Shown: positions 23,823-32,437 of the stretch, piece by piece | Numbering within the stretch: the stretch's first letter is position 1 | Layout of the letters: the number at the start of each line of letters is the position of its first letter | Origin: JAIPAN01 sp040403555 | Lineage (GTDB): Bacteria; Bacteroidota; Bacteroidia; Sphingobacteriales; Sphingobacteriaceae | DNA length: 64,000 nt | Direction of reading: 5' to 3' | NCBI GenBank assembly: GCA_040403555.1 | Contig: JBBAKN010000002.1 | Span: 1-64,000, forward strand | Position numbers and translations under genes: made by a program | Notes under the pieces: model-generated | Databases searched by the model: none | What the model was told of the DNA's origin: nothing | Seen by the model: only the letters and a program-made list of their open reading frames with translations

Positions 23823-25127
23823 TTAGTTGGCATCATTCCACAATTGAACATATTTTCCTGCTGGATCGTACATTTGGGCTTGCTTAGCGGTATTGAATTG
23901 GCGGTCTTCCCGAGGATCGTTACCTACACCGGCTATATAGGCCCAATTACCCCAATTGTTAGCCGGGCAGTAATCAATTAACTGTTCTTCAAAATAGGCA
24001 GCTCCCCAGGTCCAATTTACGTGTAGCTCTTTAACTAAATAACTGGCCACATTTTGCCTACCACGATTACTCATAAAACCTGTGGCACTTAGTTCCCGCA
24101 TGTTGGCATCTATAAACGGAACACCAGTTTCGCCCTGTTTCCATTGTTCAAACAATTGCTTTTGGTTAGTCGCTTCGGCAGGGGCTTGCCCTTTGAAGCC
24201 GGCTTTTAGAAAAAATTTATTGTTATGTTTTTTGAACATGAAACGAAAATAATCACGCCAAAGTAATTCGAAAATCAGCCAATAGGTGGATTCATTAGCT
24301 ACTCTTTCTTGTTCATATTTTTTAATTTCCCAATATACTTTTCGGGGAGATAAACAGCCAAGGGCAATCCAGGCCGAAAATTTAGAAGAATAATTAGAAC
24401 CCAGCAAGCCATTACGGGTTTCTTTGTAGGTTTTGAGTGCATCGTGCTCCCAAAAATACTCCTGCATACGCTTTAGCCCCTCAGTTTCTCCGCCTTTAAA
24501 TTGCAAAACTGCTCGAGAATCTAAACTATATGGCCCTTCATAACCTAAGTCGCTTAAGCTTGGTATAACGCCAGAGCTTAAATTTTCTGGAATGCAAATC
24601 GAACTAGGCTCACTAAAACATGGCCTTACGGTACTTTCTCTTTCTACTTTTTTTCGAAAATTGGTAAATACATCTGGAATGTCTTTAATAGGAAAAGGCA
24701 GGTGTTCTTTATGGTAAAGGGTATGACCAATAAAATGTTTTAAATTGATTTTGTGTTTCCACAAAGCGGTTTCTACCCGTTCCGAAACGTCTATTTCTTC
24801 GGTGGCTACTTCCCTATGGTGATACACTTCATTCACACCATATTGCGCCGCTAATTGCGGAATTAGCTCTTCGGGTTTGCCCATAAGAGTAATTAAATTG
24901 CCACCCAAAACCTGTAAGTTTCGTTTTAAATTAGCAACACTCTCTAATATAAACTGAGCCCTAATAGGTCCGGTTTTTCTAGTGCCGTAACTTGTGGGTC
25001 CAAAATGTCGTGGATCGAAACAGTAAACTGGAACTATCGCATCTCCTTTTCGGGTAGCCTCCAGCAATACTTCGTTATCATGTATTCGTAAATCGTTCCG
25101 AAACCAAACTAAAATTAGTTTATTCAT
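23823..25127 (-). CDS. DASH-type cryptochrome / DNA photolyase
   Basis: 434 residues. The N-terminal photolyase domain (LVWFRNDLRIHDNEVLLEA, IVPVYCFDPRHFG) and the PDVFTNFRKKVE segment are typical of the DASH branch. FAD-binding motifs are in the C-terminal half (WRDYFRFMFKK, MRELSATGFMSNRGRQNVAS, NNWGNWAYIAGVGNDPRED). DASH proteins repair cyclobutane dimers, mostly in single-stranded DNA, using blue light. A DUF2256 gene stands 15 nt upstream, and SDR and flavin-reductase-like genes diverge from it, a grouping of light-related genes known in this phylum. Confidence 0.93.
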   Translation of the reverse strand: MNKLILVWFRNDLRIHDNEVLLEATRKGDAIVPVYCFDPRHFGPTSYGTRKTGPIRAQFILESVANLKRNLQVLGGNLITLMGKPEELIPQLAAQYGVNEVYHHREVATEEIDVSERVETALWKHKINLKHFIGHTLYHKEHLPFPIKDIPDVFTNFRKKVERESTVRPCFSEPSSICIPENLSSGVIPSLSDLGYEGPYSLDSRAVLQFKGGETEGLKRMQEYFWEHDALKTYKETRNGLLGSNYSSKFSAWIALGCLSPRKVYWEIKKYEQERVANESTYWLIFELLWRDYFRFMFKKHNNKFFLKAGFKGQAPAEATNQKQLFEQWKQGETGVPFIDANMRELSATGFMSNRGRQNVASYLVKELHVNWTWGAAYFEEQLIDYCPANNWGNWAYIAGVGNDPREDRQFNTAKQAQMYDPAGKYVQLWNDAN

Positions 25128-25142
25128 TTCTTTGCTGTTAAA

Positions 25143-25289
25143 CTATCCATTTTTCGACTCTTTTCTACAGCGTTCACTACAATACTTTACCAAGTCCCAA
25201 TTCTTTTCCAATTTTTTCCGCCAAGTGAATGGCTTTTGGCAAAATGTACAAGTTTTAACCGGCAATTGATGGGGGTTGATGAATTTCAC
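25143..25289 (-). CDS. DUF2256 mini zinc-finger protein
   Basis: A 48-residue gene starting at GTG (MKFINPHQLPVK), too short for usual gene lists. The core CTFCQKPFTWRKKLEKNW followed by YCSERCRKE has the C-x2-C and C-x3-C pairs and the FTWRKK...W pattern of DUF2256. This family is commonly found beside cryptochrome/photolyase genes, as here: it ends 15 nt before the DASH gene and must share its transcript. The stop codon at 25143-25145 is TAG. Its function is unknown; a nucleic-acid-binding or assembly role is guessed from the finger. AATTTTTG just upstream may be the -7 element, giving nearly no leader. Confidence 0.85.
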   Translation of the reverse strand: MKFINPHQLPVKTCTFCQKPFTWRKKLEKNWDLVKYCSERCRKESKNG

Positions 25290-25395
25290 CCTACAAAAAT
25301 TGCAGATTTAAGGTAATGGAGGGTATAAAACGCATTCTTTTTTATCATGACTATGTAAGATTTAAAAGATTTAGCGATTGCTGGCCTATTGCAAA

Positions 25396-25403
25396 TATAT
25401 TTG
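25396..25403 (+). promoter_or_regulatory. SDR promoter -7 element (TATATTTG)
   Basis: A full TAnnTTTG match 22 nt before the ATG at 25426. It lies inside an in-frame upstream extension that starts at 25378, which argues against the longer protein. Confidence 0.55.
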
Positions 25404-25425
25404 TACTCACAACAACGAAAGAAAC

Positions 25426-26139
25426 ATGAGCAGATTGGCCAATAAAACCATTTTAATCATTGGTGGAACCTCAGGCATTGGTGCCGAATTGGTACGCCAA
25501 CTAGAAGCGGAAAATGCTTCGGTAATTACAGCATCACGCCAGGCAACCGCAAATCATAATGGCCTACATGTGGTTTGGGATGCTACAGATACAGCATCTG
25601 ACCTTTCCGCTTTGCTACCAGAAAAGCTGGATGGATTGGTTTATTGCCCAGGAAGCATCAACTTAAGGCCTTTTGCACGAATTAGCGATACTGAATTTCT
25701 AAACGATTTTGAGCTAAATGTAATGGGGGCCATTCGGGCCATTCGCCAAAGCATTAACGCTTTAAAAAAGTCGGGCAATGCAAGTGTAGTTTTATACAGC
25801 ACGGTGGCTGCAAGCCGGGGCATGAATTTTCATGCGTCGGTAGCTACCTCCAAAAGGGCTTTAGAGGGATTATCTCTTTCGTTAGCAGCGGAATATGCCA
25901 ACAGCAATATACGTTTCAATGTAATTGCTCCGTCATTAACCGATACACCATTGGCAGCTGCTCTTCTATCTAGTCCAGAAAAAATAGAAGCTTCAAATAA
26001 ACGTCATCCCTTGGGTCGCATTGGCCAACCAAGCGATATTGCAGGAGCCACTTTGTTTTTACTTAGTGAGGCAAGTAGTTGGATGACCGGACAAATTTTA
26101 GCTGTTGATGGTGGCTTATCAAGTATCAAATCTTTATGA
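25426..26139 (+). CDS. Short-chain dehydrogenase/reductase (SDR)
   Basis: 237 residues from the ATG at 25426. The Rossmann glycine motif is ILIIGGTSGIGAELV, followed by the catalytic region: Ser in VVLYSTVAASRG and a second segment at HASVATSKRALEG. The usual YxxxK Tyr is replaced, because the residues before K are V-A-T-S. That absence makes ordinary dehydrogenase activity doubtful, although the C-terminal family ending (MTGQILAVDGGLS) is normal. It overlaps the flavin-reductase-like gene by ATGA and diverges from the DUF2256-cryptochrome unit. Substrate unknown. Confidence 0.85.
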   Translation: MSRLANKTILIIGGTSGIGAELVRQLEAENASVITASRQATANHNGLHVVWDATDTASDLSALLPEKLDGLVYCPGSINLRPFARISDTEFLNDFELNVMGAIRAIRQSINALKKSGNASVVLYSTVAASRGMNFHASVATSKRALEGLSLSLAAEYANSNIRFNVIAPSLTDTPLAAALLSSPEKIEASNKRHPLGRIGQPSDIAGATLFLLSEASSWMTGQILAVDGGLSSIKSL

Positions 26140-26768
26140 GAACGTTTACCAGCCAGGAACTAGCCGAGCAAGAAAAACGCTATCGGACCAATTTTATCAA
26201 TAGTCTTTCGGGTTTTAAAAGTTTGCAACTCTTAGGTACTAAAAATCAAGATGGCGTAACAAACTTGGCTATATTTAACTCTATTTTTCATGTAGGGGCA
26301 AATCCACCCTATATAGGCTTGGTAGTTCGCCCAGATGGACCTGAACACGATACGCTAAAAAACATTCTTAGCCAAGAGTATTATACCCTAAACAATGTTA
26401 AAGAGGCGTTTTACCAACAAGCGCATCAAACCAGTGCCCGCTATTTTTCCGGCGAATCGGAATTTAAGGCGTGTGGCATTAACGAAGAATATATAGCCGA
26501 TTTTCCGGTGCCATTTGTAAAGGGGTCGAGCATACAAATTGGGCTAAAATTAAAAGAAATTATTCCTGTAAAAACAAATGGAACTACCATCGTTATTGGC
26601 GAAGTGGTGCTTATCCGTTTGAATGAAACGTGCATTTTAGAGGATGGGACTGTTGATTTGGAGGCCGCTGGAAGTTTAACGGTAGCAGGTTTAGACAGTT
26701 ACCACCGCACTCAAAAAATTGGACGATTGGCCTATGCTAAGCCACATCTAGCACCTAAAGATTTATAA
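26136..26768 (+). CDS. Flavin reductase-like FMN-binding split-barrel protein
   Basis: 210 residues matching the flavin reductase-like split barrel: SGFKSLQLLGTKNQDGVTN, then FNSIFHVGANPPYIGLVVRP, where the flavin phosphate is bound. The start overlaps the SDR stop (ATGA), so the two proteins are made together. With the divergent DASH cryptochrome it suggests flavin chemistry, for instance supplying reduced flavin to the photoreceptor or modifying a pigment; the actual substrate is unknown. Confidence 0.82.
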   Translation: MRTFTSQELAEQEKRYRTNFINSLSGFKSLQLLGTKNQDGVTNLAIFNSIFHVGANPPYIGLVVRPDGPEHDTLKNILSQEYYTLNNVKEAFYQQAHQTSARYFSGESEFKACGINEEYIADFPVPFVKGSSIQIGLKLKEIIPVKTNGTTIVIGEVVLIRLNETCILEDGTVDLEAAGSLTVAGLDSYHRTQKIGRLAYAKPHLAPKDL

Positions 26769-26784
26769 ATTTTTTGGTTAAAAT

Positions 26785-27840
26785 CTACCGTTTAGCGTAT
26801 TGTTCTTGATAATATGCTTGGTAGTGGCCAGAGGTTACTTCATTTAACCAATTCTCATTGGCCAAATACCAATCTACCGTTTTTTCTAAGCCTTCTTCAA
26901 ATTGCAAACTTGGCTCCCAGCCCAATTCAGTTTTCAATTTGGTGGCATCAATGGCGTAGCGCAAATCGTGGCCTGCTCGGTCGGTTACAAAGGTAATCAG
27001 TTGTTCAGAACTACCAGCATCGCGATCTAATTTCTGGTCCATAATACGGCATAGCAAGCGAATTAAATCGATGTTTTTCCATTCGTTATGACCACCAATA
27101 TTGTAAGTGCTGCCGGCTTTTGCTTTATGAAAAATAGTGTCGATGGCCCGAGCATGATCTTCAACCCATAGCCAATCGCGAACGTTTTCACCTTTGCCAT
27201 ATACCGGAATTGGCTTGTTGCTTTTGATGTTATGAATAGCCAATGGAATTAATTTCTCTGGAAAATGGTGCGAACCATAATTGTTTGAGCAATTCGAAAT
27301 AACAACATCTAGTCCATAGGTATCGTGGTAAGCCCGGACAAAATGATCGGAACTTGCTTTAGAAGCAGAGTATGGACTGTGTGGATCGTAAGCGGTAGTT
27401 TCGGTAAACAGCTCGGCACCTTCGCCCAAAGTTCCATATACTTCATCTGTAGAAACGTGGTAAAAACGGGTTTTATCAAATTTTCCGGCCCAATACTTGC
27501 GGGCTGCATTTAATAAATTAACGGTGCCCAACACGTTGGTTACCACAAACTCTAGTGGGTTGCTAATGGAGCGATCTACATGCGATTCGGCAGCCAAATG
27601 AATCACGGCATCAGGCTGTTCCTTTTCAAATAATTGATCGATGAAGGCCGCATCGGTAATATCTCCCTTTACAAAACGATAGTTGGGCTGCTGCTCTACA
27701 TCGCTTAAATTCATCAAATTACCGGCATAGGTTAATTTATCGAGATTAATAATCTGATAATTGGGGTACGTGTTTACAAAACGTCGTACCACATGTGAAC
27801 CAATAAATCCGGCACCACCGGTGATGATGATTTTTTTCAT
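26785..27840 (-). CDS. rfbB: dTDP-glucose 4,6-dehydratase
   Basis: 351 residues of the extended SDR family. NAD motif: IIITGGAGFIGSHVVRRF. Catalytic residues: VSTDEVYGTL (T-D-E) and the YSASK motif in PYSASKASSDH. It converts dTDP-glucose to dTDP-4-keto-6-deoxyglucose for deoxysugars such as rhamnose. It is the last gene of a four-gene operon with galE one base upstream. The other dTDP-rhamnose genes (rfbA, C, D) are not in the window. Confidence 0.95.
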   Translation of the reverse strand: MKKIIITGGAGFIGSHVVRRFVNTYPNYQIINLDKLTYAGNLMNLSDVEQQPNYRFVKGDITDAAFIDQLFEKEQPDAVIHLAAESHVDRSISNPLEFVVTNVLGTVNLLNAARKYWAGKFDKTRFYHVSTDEVYGTLGEGAELFTETTAYDPHSPYSASKASSDHFVRAYHDTYGLDVVISNCSNNYGSHHFPEKLIPLAIHNIKSNKPIPVYGKGENVRDWLWVEDHARAIDTIFHKAKAGSTYNIGGHNEWKNIDLIRLLCRIMDQKLDRDAGSSEQLITFVTDRAGHDLRYAIDATKLKTELGWEPSLQFEEGLEKTVDWYLANENWLNEVTSGHYQAYYQEQYAKR

Positions 27841-27841
27841 A

Positions 27842-28870
27842 TTACAAAATAGGATGCTCCACTAGATACTTTTCCCAAGCCCAAGCCGAACGCATCATGT
27901 CGCTTAAATCTAACTCCGCTTTCCAGCCCAGTTGGCTTTCGGCTTTACGTACATCTCCATATACTTGTTCTACATCTCCTGGGCGACGTGGACCTAATTC
28001 ATAGTTCAGTTTTTGACCACTTACGGCTTCAAAGGTTTTTATTACTTCTAACACTGTACTGCCTTTACCGGTGCCAATATTAAATACCTCGTAATTTGCA
28101 GCGCTTGGATTTTGAAGTACTTGTAAAGCTGCCACGTGGGCCTTGGCCAAATCTACTACGTGTATGTAATCGCGGACGCAAGAACCATCGAGTGTAGCAT
28201 AATCGGTACCAAAAACGGTTAATTTTTCTCGTTTACCAATAGCCGTTTGCGTAATAAAGGGAACCAAATTTTGGGGCACACCAATTGGCAGTTCGCCAAT
28301 TTTGGCCGATACATGCGCCCCTACTGGGTTAAAATAACGTAAAGAACTCACCTTTAATCCCTTTTTAACGGCAGCAGTTTCTTGCAAAATTTCTTCGGCC
28401 ATTTGTTTGGTATGGCCATAGGGCGATTGTGCGGGTTTTACCGCCGCATCTTCGGTTACAGGCAATGCATCGGGCTGGCCGTAAATGGTACAGCTGGATG
28501 AAAACACAAAATTAACGTCCTTTTCTCCGCAATAGTTTAGCAGGTTTACTAAAGAAAATAAGTTGTTTCGATAATATTTTAAGGGTTCCACCACCGATTC
28601 TCCTACAGCTTTATAGGCCGCAAAATGAATGATATTCTGGATAGCATGCGTTGCAAAAAAGTCTTTCACGGCCTGCTCATCACATAAATCGAGGTTAAAA
28701 AATGTAGGTTTTACACCCGTAATCTCCGCGATTTGATCGAGTATGTTGATGCTCGAATTGCTCAAATTATCTACAATAATGGGCTCATAGCCAGCGGAAA
28801 TTAATTCCACCACGGTATGCGAACCTATGTAGCCGGTTCCGCCGGTAACCAAAATTTTTTGAGCACTCAT
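27842..28870 (-). CDS. galE: UDP-glucose 4-epimerase
   Basis: 342 residues. NAD motif: ILVTGGTGYIGSHTVVEL. The catalytic SSSCTIYG and YGHTKQMAEEIL (Y-x3-K) are present, and the substrate segment is VGAHVSAKIGE. It interconverts UDP-glucose and UDP-galactose in the cytoplasm. The start shares a base with the stop of the decarboxylase gene, and rfbB follows after one base, so all belong to one nucleotide-sugar operon. Confidence 0.95.
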   Translation of the reverse strand: MSAQKILVTGGTGYIGSHTVVELISAGYEPIIVDNLSNSSINILDQIAEITGVKPTFFNLDLCDEQAVKDFFATHAIQNIIHFAAYKAVGESVVEPLKYYRNNLFSLVNLLNYCGEKDVNFVFSSSCTIYGQPDALPVTEDAAVKPAQSPYGHTKQMAEEILQETAAVKKGLKVSSLRYFNPVGAHVSAKIGELPIGVPQNLVPFITQTAIGKREKLTVFGTDYATLDGSCVRDYIHVVDLAKAHVAALQVLQNPSAANYEVFNIGTGKGSTVLEVIKTFEAVSGQKLNYELGPRRPGDVEQVYGDVRKAESQLGWKAELDLSDMMRSAWAWEKYLVEHPIL

Positions 28871-29850
28871 TATTTATTGTAATATGTAAAATCTTTGTGT
28901 TGTATTTCTTGTTCGGGAAGCGATTTAAAGTACTTGTAGGTAATTTTTAAACCTTCGGCACGATCTACTTTCGGCTCCCAACCTAATAAGGCTTTGGCCT
29001 TGGTAATGTCGGGGCGGCGTTGTTTTGGATCGTCGACAGGCAGGGGTTCAAAAATCATTTTCTGCTTGGTACCGGTGAGTTTTATAATTTCTTCGCCAAA
29101 TTGTTTAATGGTAATTTCATCGGGGTTACCCATGTTTACAGGCAAGGCGTAATCAGAAAACAACAAGCGATAAATACCCTCCACCAAATCGTCAACATAG
29201 CAAAACGAACGGGTTTGTGAACCGTCGCCAAATACGGTTAAATCTTCGCCACGTAAAGCCTGGCCAATAAAAGCAGGTAATACTCGGCCATCGTTTAGTC
29301 GCATACGAGGCCCGTACGTATTAAAAATACGGGCAATGCGGGTTTCTAAGCCGTGAAAAGTATGGTAAGCCATCGTCATGGCTTCTTGAAAACGCTTCGC
29401 TTCGTCATATACCCCTCTTGGGCCCACGGGATTAACATTGCCCCAATATTCTTCGGGCTGTGGATTAACCGTTGGGTCGCCATACACCTCAGATGTAGAA
29501 GCGATCAAAATTCTAGCATTCTTTTTTCGGGCCAAGCCCAATAAATTATGAATACCCAAAGACCCCACTTTAAGGGTTTGAATAGGTATTTTTAAATAAT
29601 CGATGGGACTTGCCGGCGATGCAAAATGCAAGATGTAGTCTAATTCGCCTGGTACGTTTACGTAAGTAGAAACATCATGGTGGCAAAATTCGAAATTTTC
29701 TAATTTGAACAAATGTTCAATATTGCGCAAATCGCCGGTAATTAAATTATCCATAGCGATGACGTGAAAATCTTCACGAATAAATCGATCGCATAAATGC
29801 GATCCTAAAAACCCGGCTGCTCCGGTAATTAATACCCTTTTTCTGCCCAT
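28870..29850 (-). CDS. uxs: UDP-glucuronate decarboxylase (UDP-xylose synthase)
   Basis: 326 residues of the extended SDR family: VLITGAAGFLGSHLCDRF at the start, LIASTSEVYGDPTVNPQPE, the catalytic YDEAKRFQEAM and RIFNTYGPRMRLNDGRV. The pattern is that of the Uxs branch, which turns UDP-glucuronate into UDP-xylose. It lies directly after the UDP-glucose dehydrogenase gene that makes its substrate (one-base overlap) and before galE. UDP-xylose would feed a surface polysaccharide. Confidence 0.93.
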   Translation of the reverse strand: MGRKRVLITGAAGFLGSHLCDRFIREDFHVIAMDNLITGDLRNIEHLFKLENFEFCHHDVSTYVNVPGELDYILHFASPASPIDYLKIPIQTLKVGSLGIHNLLGLARKKNARILIASTSEVYGDPTVNPQPEEYWGNVNPVGPRGVYDEAKRFQEAMTMAYHTFHGLETRIARIFNTYGPRMRLNDGRVLPAFIGQALRGEDLTVFGDGSQTRSFCYVDDLVEGIYRLLFSDYALPVNMGNPDEITIKQFGEEIIKLTGTKQKMIFEPLPVDDPKQRRPDITKAKALLGWEPKVDRAEGLKITYKYFKSLPEQEIQHKDFTYYNK

Positions 29851-31160
29851 TAGTTTATCAATTTACGACCAATACTGTTATAATAAAAACCTAGGTCGAT
29901 CATTTTTTGTAAATCGTACAAATTACGTCCGTCAAATATCACTTTGTTTTTTAGTTTTTGACCTACTAATTCAAAATCAGGATTGCGAAAAACCGACCAT
30001 TCGGTAGCTATTAATAGCGCAGCGGCATCATTTAGGGCATCGTACGCATTTTCCGAGAAACTAATCGTATCGCCCAGCAAACGTTTTACATTGGGCATCG
30101 CTTCCGGATCAAAGGCCACAACTTCAGCGCCTGCTTGAAGCAATTCTTCAATAATATATAAGGCCGGTGCTTCGCGAATATCGTCTGTTCCGGGTTTAAA
30201 GGCCAAACCCCAAAACGCAAACTTTTTACCAGCTAAATTACCATCAAAATAATTTTTAACTTTTGAGAAAAGTACTTTTTTCTGTATTTCGTTAACCTCC
30301 ATAACGGAGTTTAATAATTTAAAATCGTAACCAATCTCATCGGCCGATTTGGCCAAGGCCTGCACATCTTTAGGGAAACAAGAACCTCCGTAACCAATGC
30401 CAGGGAAAAGAAAACGTTTACCAATGCGGTCATCGGCGCCAATGCCTCTACGCACTGCATCAACATCGGCACCCACCAATTCGCATACGTTGGCAATTTC
30501 GTTCATGAACGTAATTTTGGTTGCCAAAAACGAGTTGGCCGCATATTTTGTTAATTCTGATGAACGTTCGTCCATAAAAATAATCGGATTGCCTTGGCGT
30601 ACATAAGGGCCGTACAATTCACTCATGAGTTTTTGCGCTCGTTCGCTGGTAGTTCCCACAACCACTCGGTCGGGCTTCATAAAATCGTCTACGGCTACAC
30701 CTTCTCTCAAAAATTCGGGGTTAGAAACCACATCTACATCTACCGATGTATTTTGGGTAAAAATCGCTTTAACCTTATCGGCAGTGCCCACGGGCACAGT
30801 CGATTTGGTGATCACCACTTTATAATCGGTAATTATGCCGGCAATATCTTTAGCAGCACCAAGCACATAACTCAAATCGGCAGCACCATCGCCACCCGGA
30901 GGAGTTGGCAGCGCTAAAAAAATCAATTGAGCATCCGCAACGGCTTCGGCCAAATTGGTGGTAAAGCGCAAACGGCCTTGCTCTGTATTACGATGCAAAA
31001 GCACATCTAAACCAGGCTCATAAATAGGAACCTGGCCATTTCTTAGCTGAGTTACTTTATCTTCGTTAATATCAACACAAGTCACCATATTGCCGGTTTC
31101 CGACAAACAGGTGCCTGTAACTAGTCCTACATATCCTGTTCCTACTACAGCTATTTTCAT
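29850..31160 (-). CDS. ugd: UDP-glucose 6-dehydrogenase
   Basis: 436 residues. NAD-binding N-terminus MKIAVVGTGYVGLVTGTCL; catalytic Cys in PGIGYGGSCFPKDVQAL; KFAFWGLAFKPGTDDIREAP in the UDP-binding C-terminal domain. It oxidises UDP-glucose twice to UDP-glucuronate. It is the first gene of ugd-uxs-galE-rfbB and is divergent from waaA, so surface polysaccharide and lipid A-core functions meet here. Only 56 bp separate the two starts. Confidence 0.95.
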   Translation of the reverse strand: MKIAVVGTGYVGLVTGTCLSETGNMVTCVDINEDKVTQLRNGQVPIYEPGLDVLLHRNTEQGRLRFTTNLAEAVADAQLIFLALPTPPGGDGAADLSYVLGAAKDIAGIITDYKVVITKSTVPVGTADKVKAIFTQNTSVDVDVVSNPEFLREGVAVDDFMKPDRVVVGTTSERAQKLMSELYGPYVRQGNPIIFMDERSSELTKYAANSFLATKITFMNEIANVCELVGADVDAVRRGIGADDRIGKRFLFPGIGYGGSCFPKDVQALAKSADEIGYDFKLLNSVMEVNEIQKKVLFSKVKNYFDGNLAGKKFAFWGLAFKPGTDDIREAPALYIIEELLQAGAEVVAFDPEAMPNVKRLLGDTISFSENAYDALNDAAALLIATEWSVFRNPDFELVGQKLKNKVIFDGRNLYDLQKMIDLGFYYNSIGRKLIN

Positions 31161-31216
31161 TTCAAATTATTCTTTTGGGCATTAAATAGTAACTTCGACG
31201 AAGATACGATTTTTAC

Positions 31217-32437
31217 ATGCTTTTACTATATCGCTTCGGCCTGTCTATTTTCTATATTCTGATGAAATTTGCATCTCTCTGGCACCCCAAAGCCAAACTT
31301 TGGGTAAGCGGGCGGCAATATTGGGAACAAGAACTGCGAAAAAAAGTAGGTAAAATTGAGTCGAGTGTATGGTTTCATTTTGCGTCTTTGGGTGAGTTCG
31401 AACAAGGCCGACCCGTATTAGAAGCACTTAAAAAAGCTGAACCCGAAACGAATATTGTTATCAGCTTTTTTTCTCCTTCGGGGTATGAAATTCATAAAAA
31501 TTACCCCTTGGCATTGGCGGTTTGCTACCTCCCACTAGATACGCCTAACAATGCGACTACCTTTATTGACATCATAAAACCCAAGTATGCCGTATTTACC
31601 AAATACGAGTACTGGTTTTACTTTTTTAGAGCCTTACACCAGCTACATATTCCACTTTATCTTATTTCGGGTATTTTTAGAAAAAATCAAGTTTTTTTTA
31701 AATGGTATGGTGGCTTTTACCGACAAATGCTGGGCTTTGTTAGCTATTTCTTTGTACAAAATGAAGAGAGCAAAGATTTATTAACTAGCCTTGGATATCA
31801 GAATGTAACCCTAAGTGGTGATACCCGTTTCGACCGAGTGGCCGAAAATGCCAAAAACAAAAAAGAACTGAGAGAAATTGAAGCCTTTTGTGGTAGCTCG
31901 AAGGTATTGGTAGCCGGCAGTACCTGGCCTGCTGATGAAACGTTATTAAACTCCATTATCGAAAGCTATACCGATTGGAAATTCATTATTGCTCCGCACG
32001 AAATTTCTGAAACAAATCTTCAGCAACTTGAAAAGCAATTGATTGGAAAAACAATGCGCTATTCGAATTTGAAAGCGCATAAATCTGCACTACCACAAGT
32101 GCTTATTATTGATAATATTGGCTTACTCTCGTCGCTTTATGCGTATGGAACTATCGCCTACATTGGTGGTGGTTTTGGCAAAGGCATTCACAATACCTTA
32201 GAGGCGGCAGCATATGGCTTACCGGTAATTTTTGGCCCTAAGTATCAGAAATTTCAAGAAGCGAAAGACTTAATTCAAATCCAAGCAGGCTTTAGCATTA
32301 GCAATCAGGCGGAGCTGAACAAGTGTTTTAAACTGCTGCAAGCCGATACCCACAAAAAAGCCGGAAAGCAGGCAAAAGCCTATGTAGACACCCATACCGG
32401 GGTAACAACTAAAATTTTGAAGAAGATTTTAGCTTAA
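31217..32437 (+). CDS. waaA: 3-deoxy-D-manno-octulosonic acid (Kdo) transferase
   Basis: 406 residues of the GT30 family. The N-terminal domain has an initial hydrophobic anchor, then VWFHFASLGEFEQGRPVLEAL with the catalytic Glu. The UDP/CMP-sugar domain contains GTIAYIGGGFGKGIHNTLEAAAYG spread over two segments (AYIGGGFGKGIHN, LEAAAYGLPVIFGP). It adds Kdo to lipid IVA at the inner membrane. The last 4 nt overlap the convergent hemH. Confidence 0.94.
   Translation: MLLLYRFGLSIFYILMKFASLWHPKAKLWVSGRQYWEQELRKKVGKIESSVWFHFASLGEFEQGRPVLEALKKAEPETNIVISFFSPSGYEIHKNYPLALAVCYLPLDTPNNATTFIDIIKPKYAVFTKYEYWFYFFRALHQLHIPLYLISGIFRKNQVFFKWYGGFYRQMLGFVSYFFVQNEESKDLLTSLGYQNVTLSGDTRFDRVAENAKNKKELREIEAFCGSSKVLVAGSTWPADETLLNSIIESYTDWKFIIAPHEISETNLQQLEKQLIGKTMRYSNLKAHKSALPQVLIIDNIGLLSSLYAYGTIAYIGGGFGKGIHNTLEAAAYGLPVIFGPKYQKFQEAKDLIQIQAGFSISNQAELNKCFKLLQADTHKKAGKQAKAYVDTHTGVTTKILKKILA

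Noticed and set aside
25378..25425. Upstream extension of the SDR protein by 16 residues
   Set aside because: The promoter element at 25396-25403 lies inside it.
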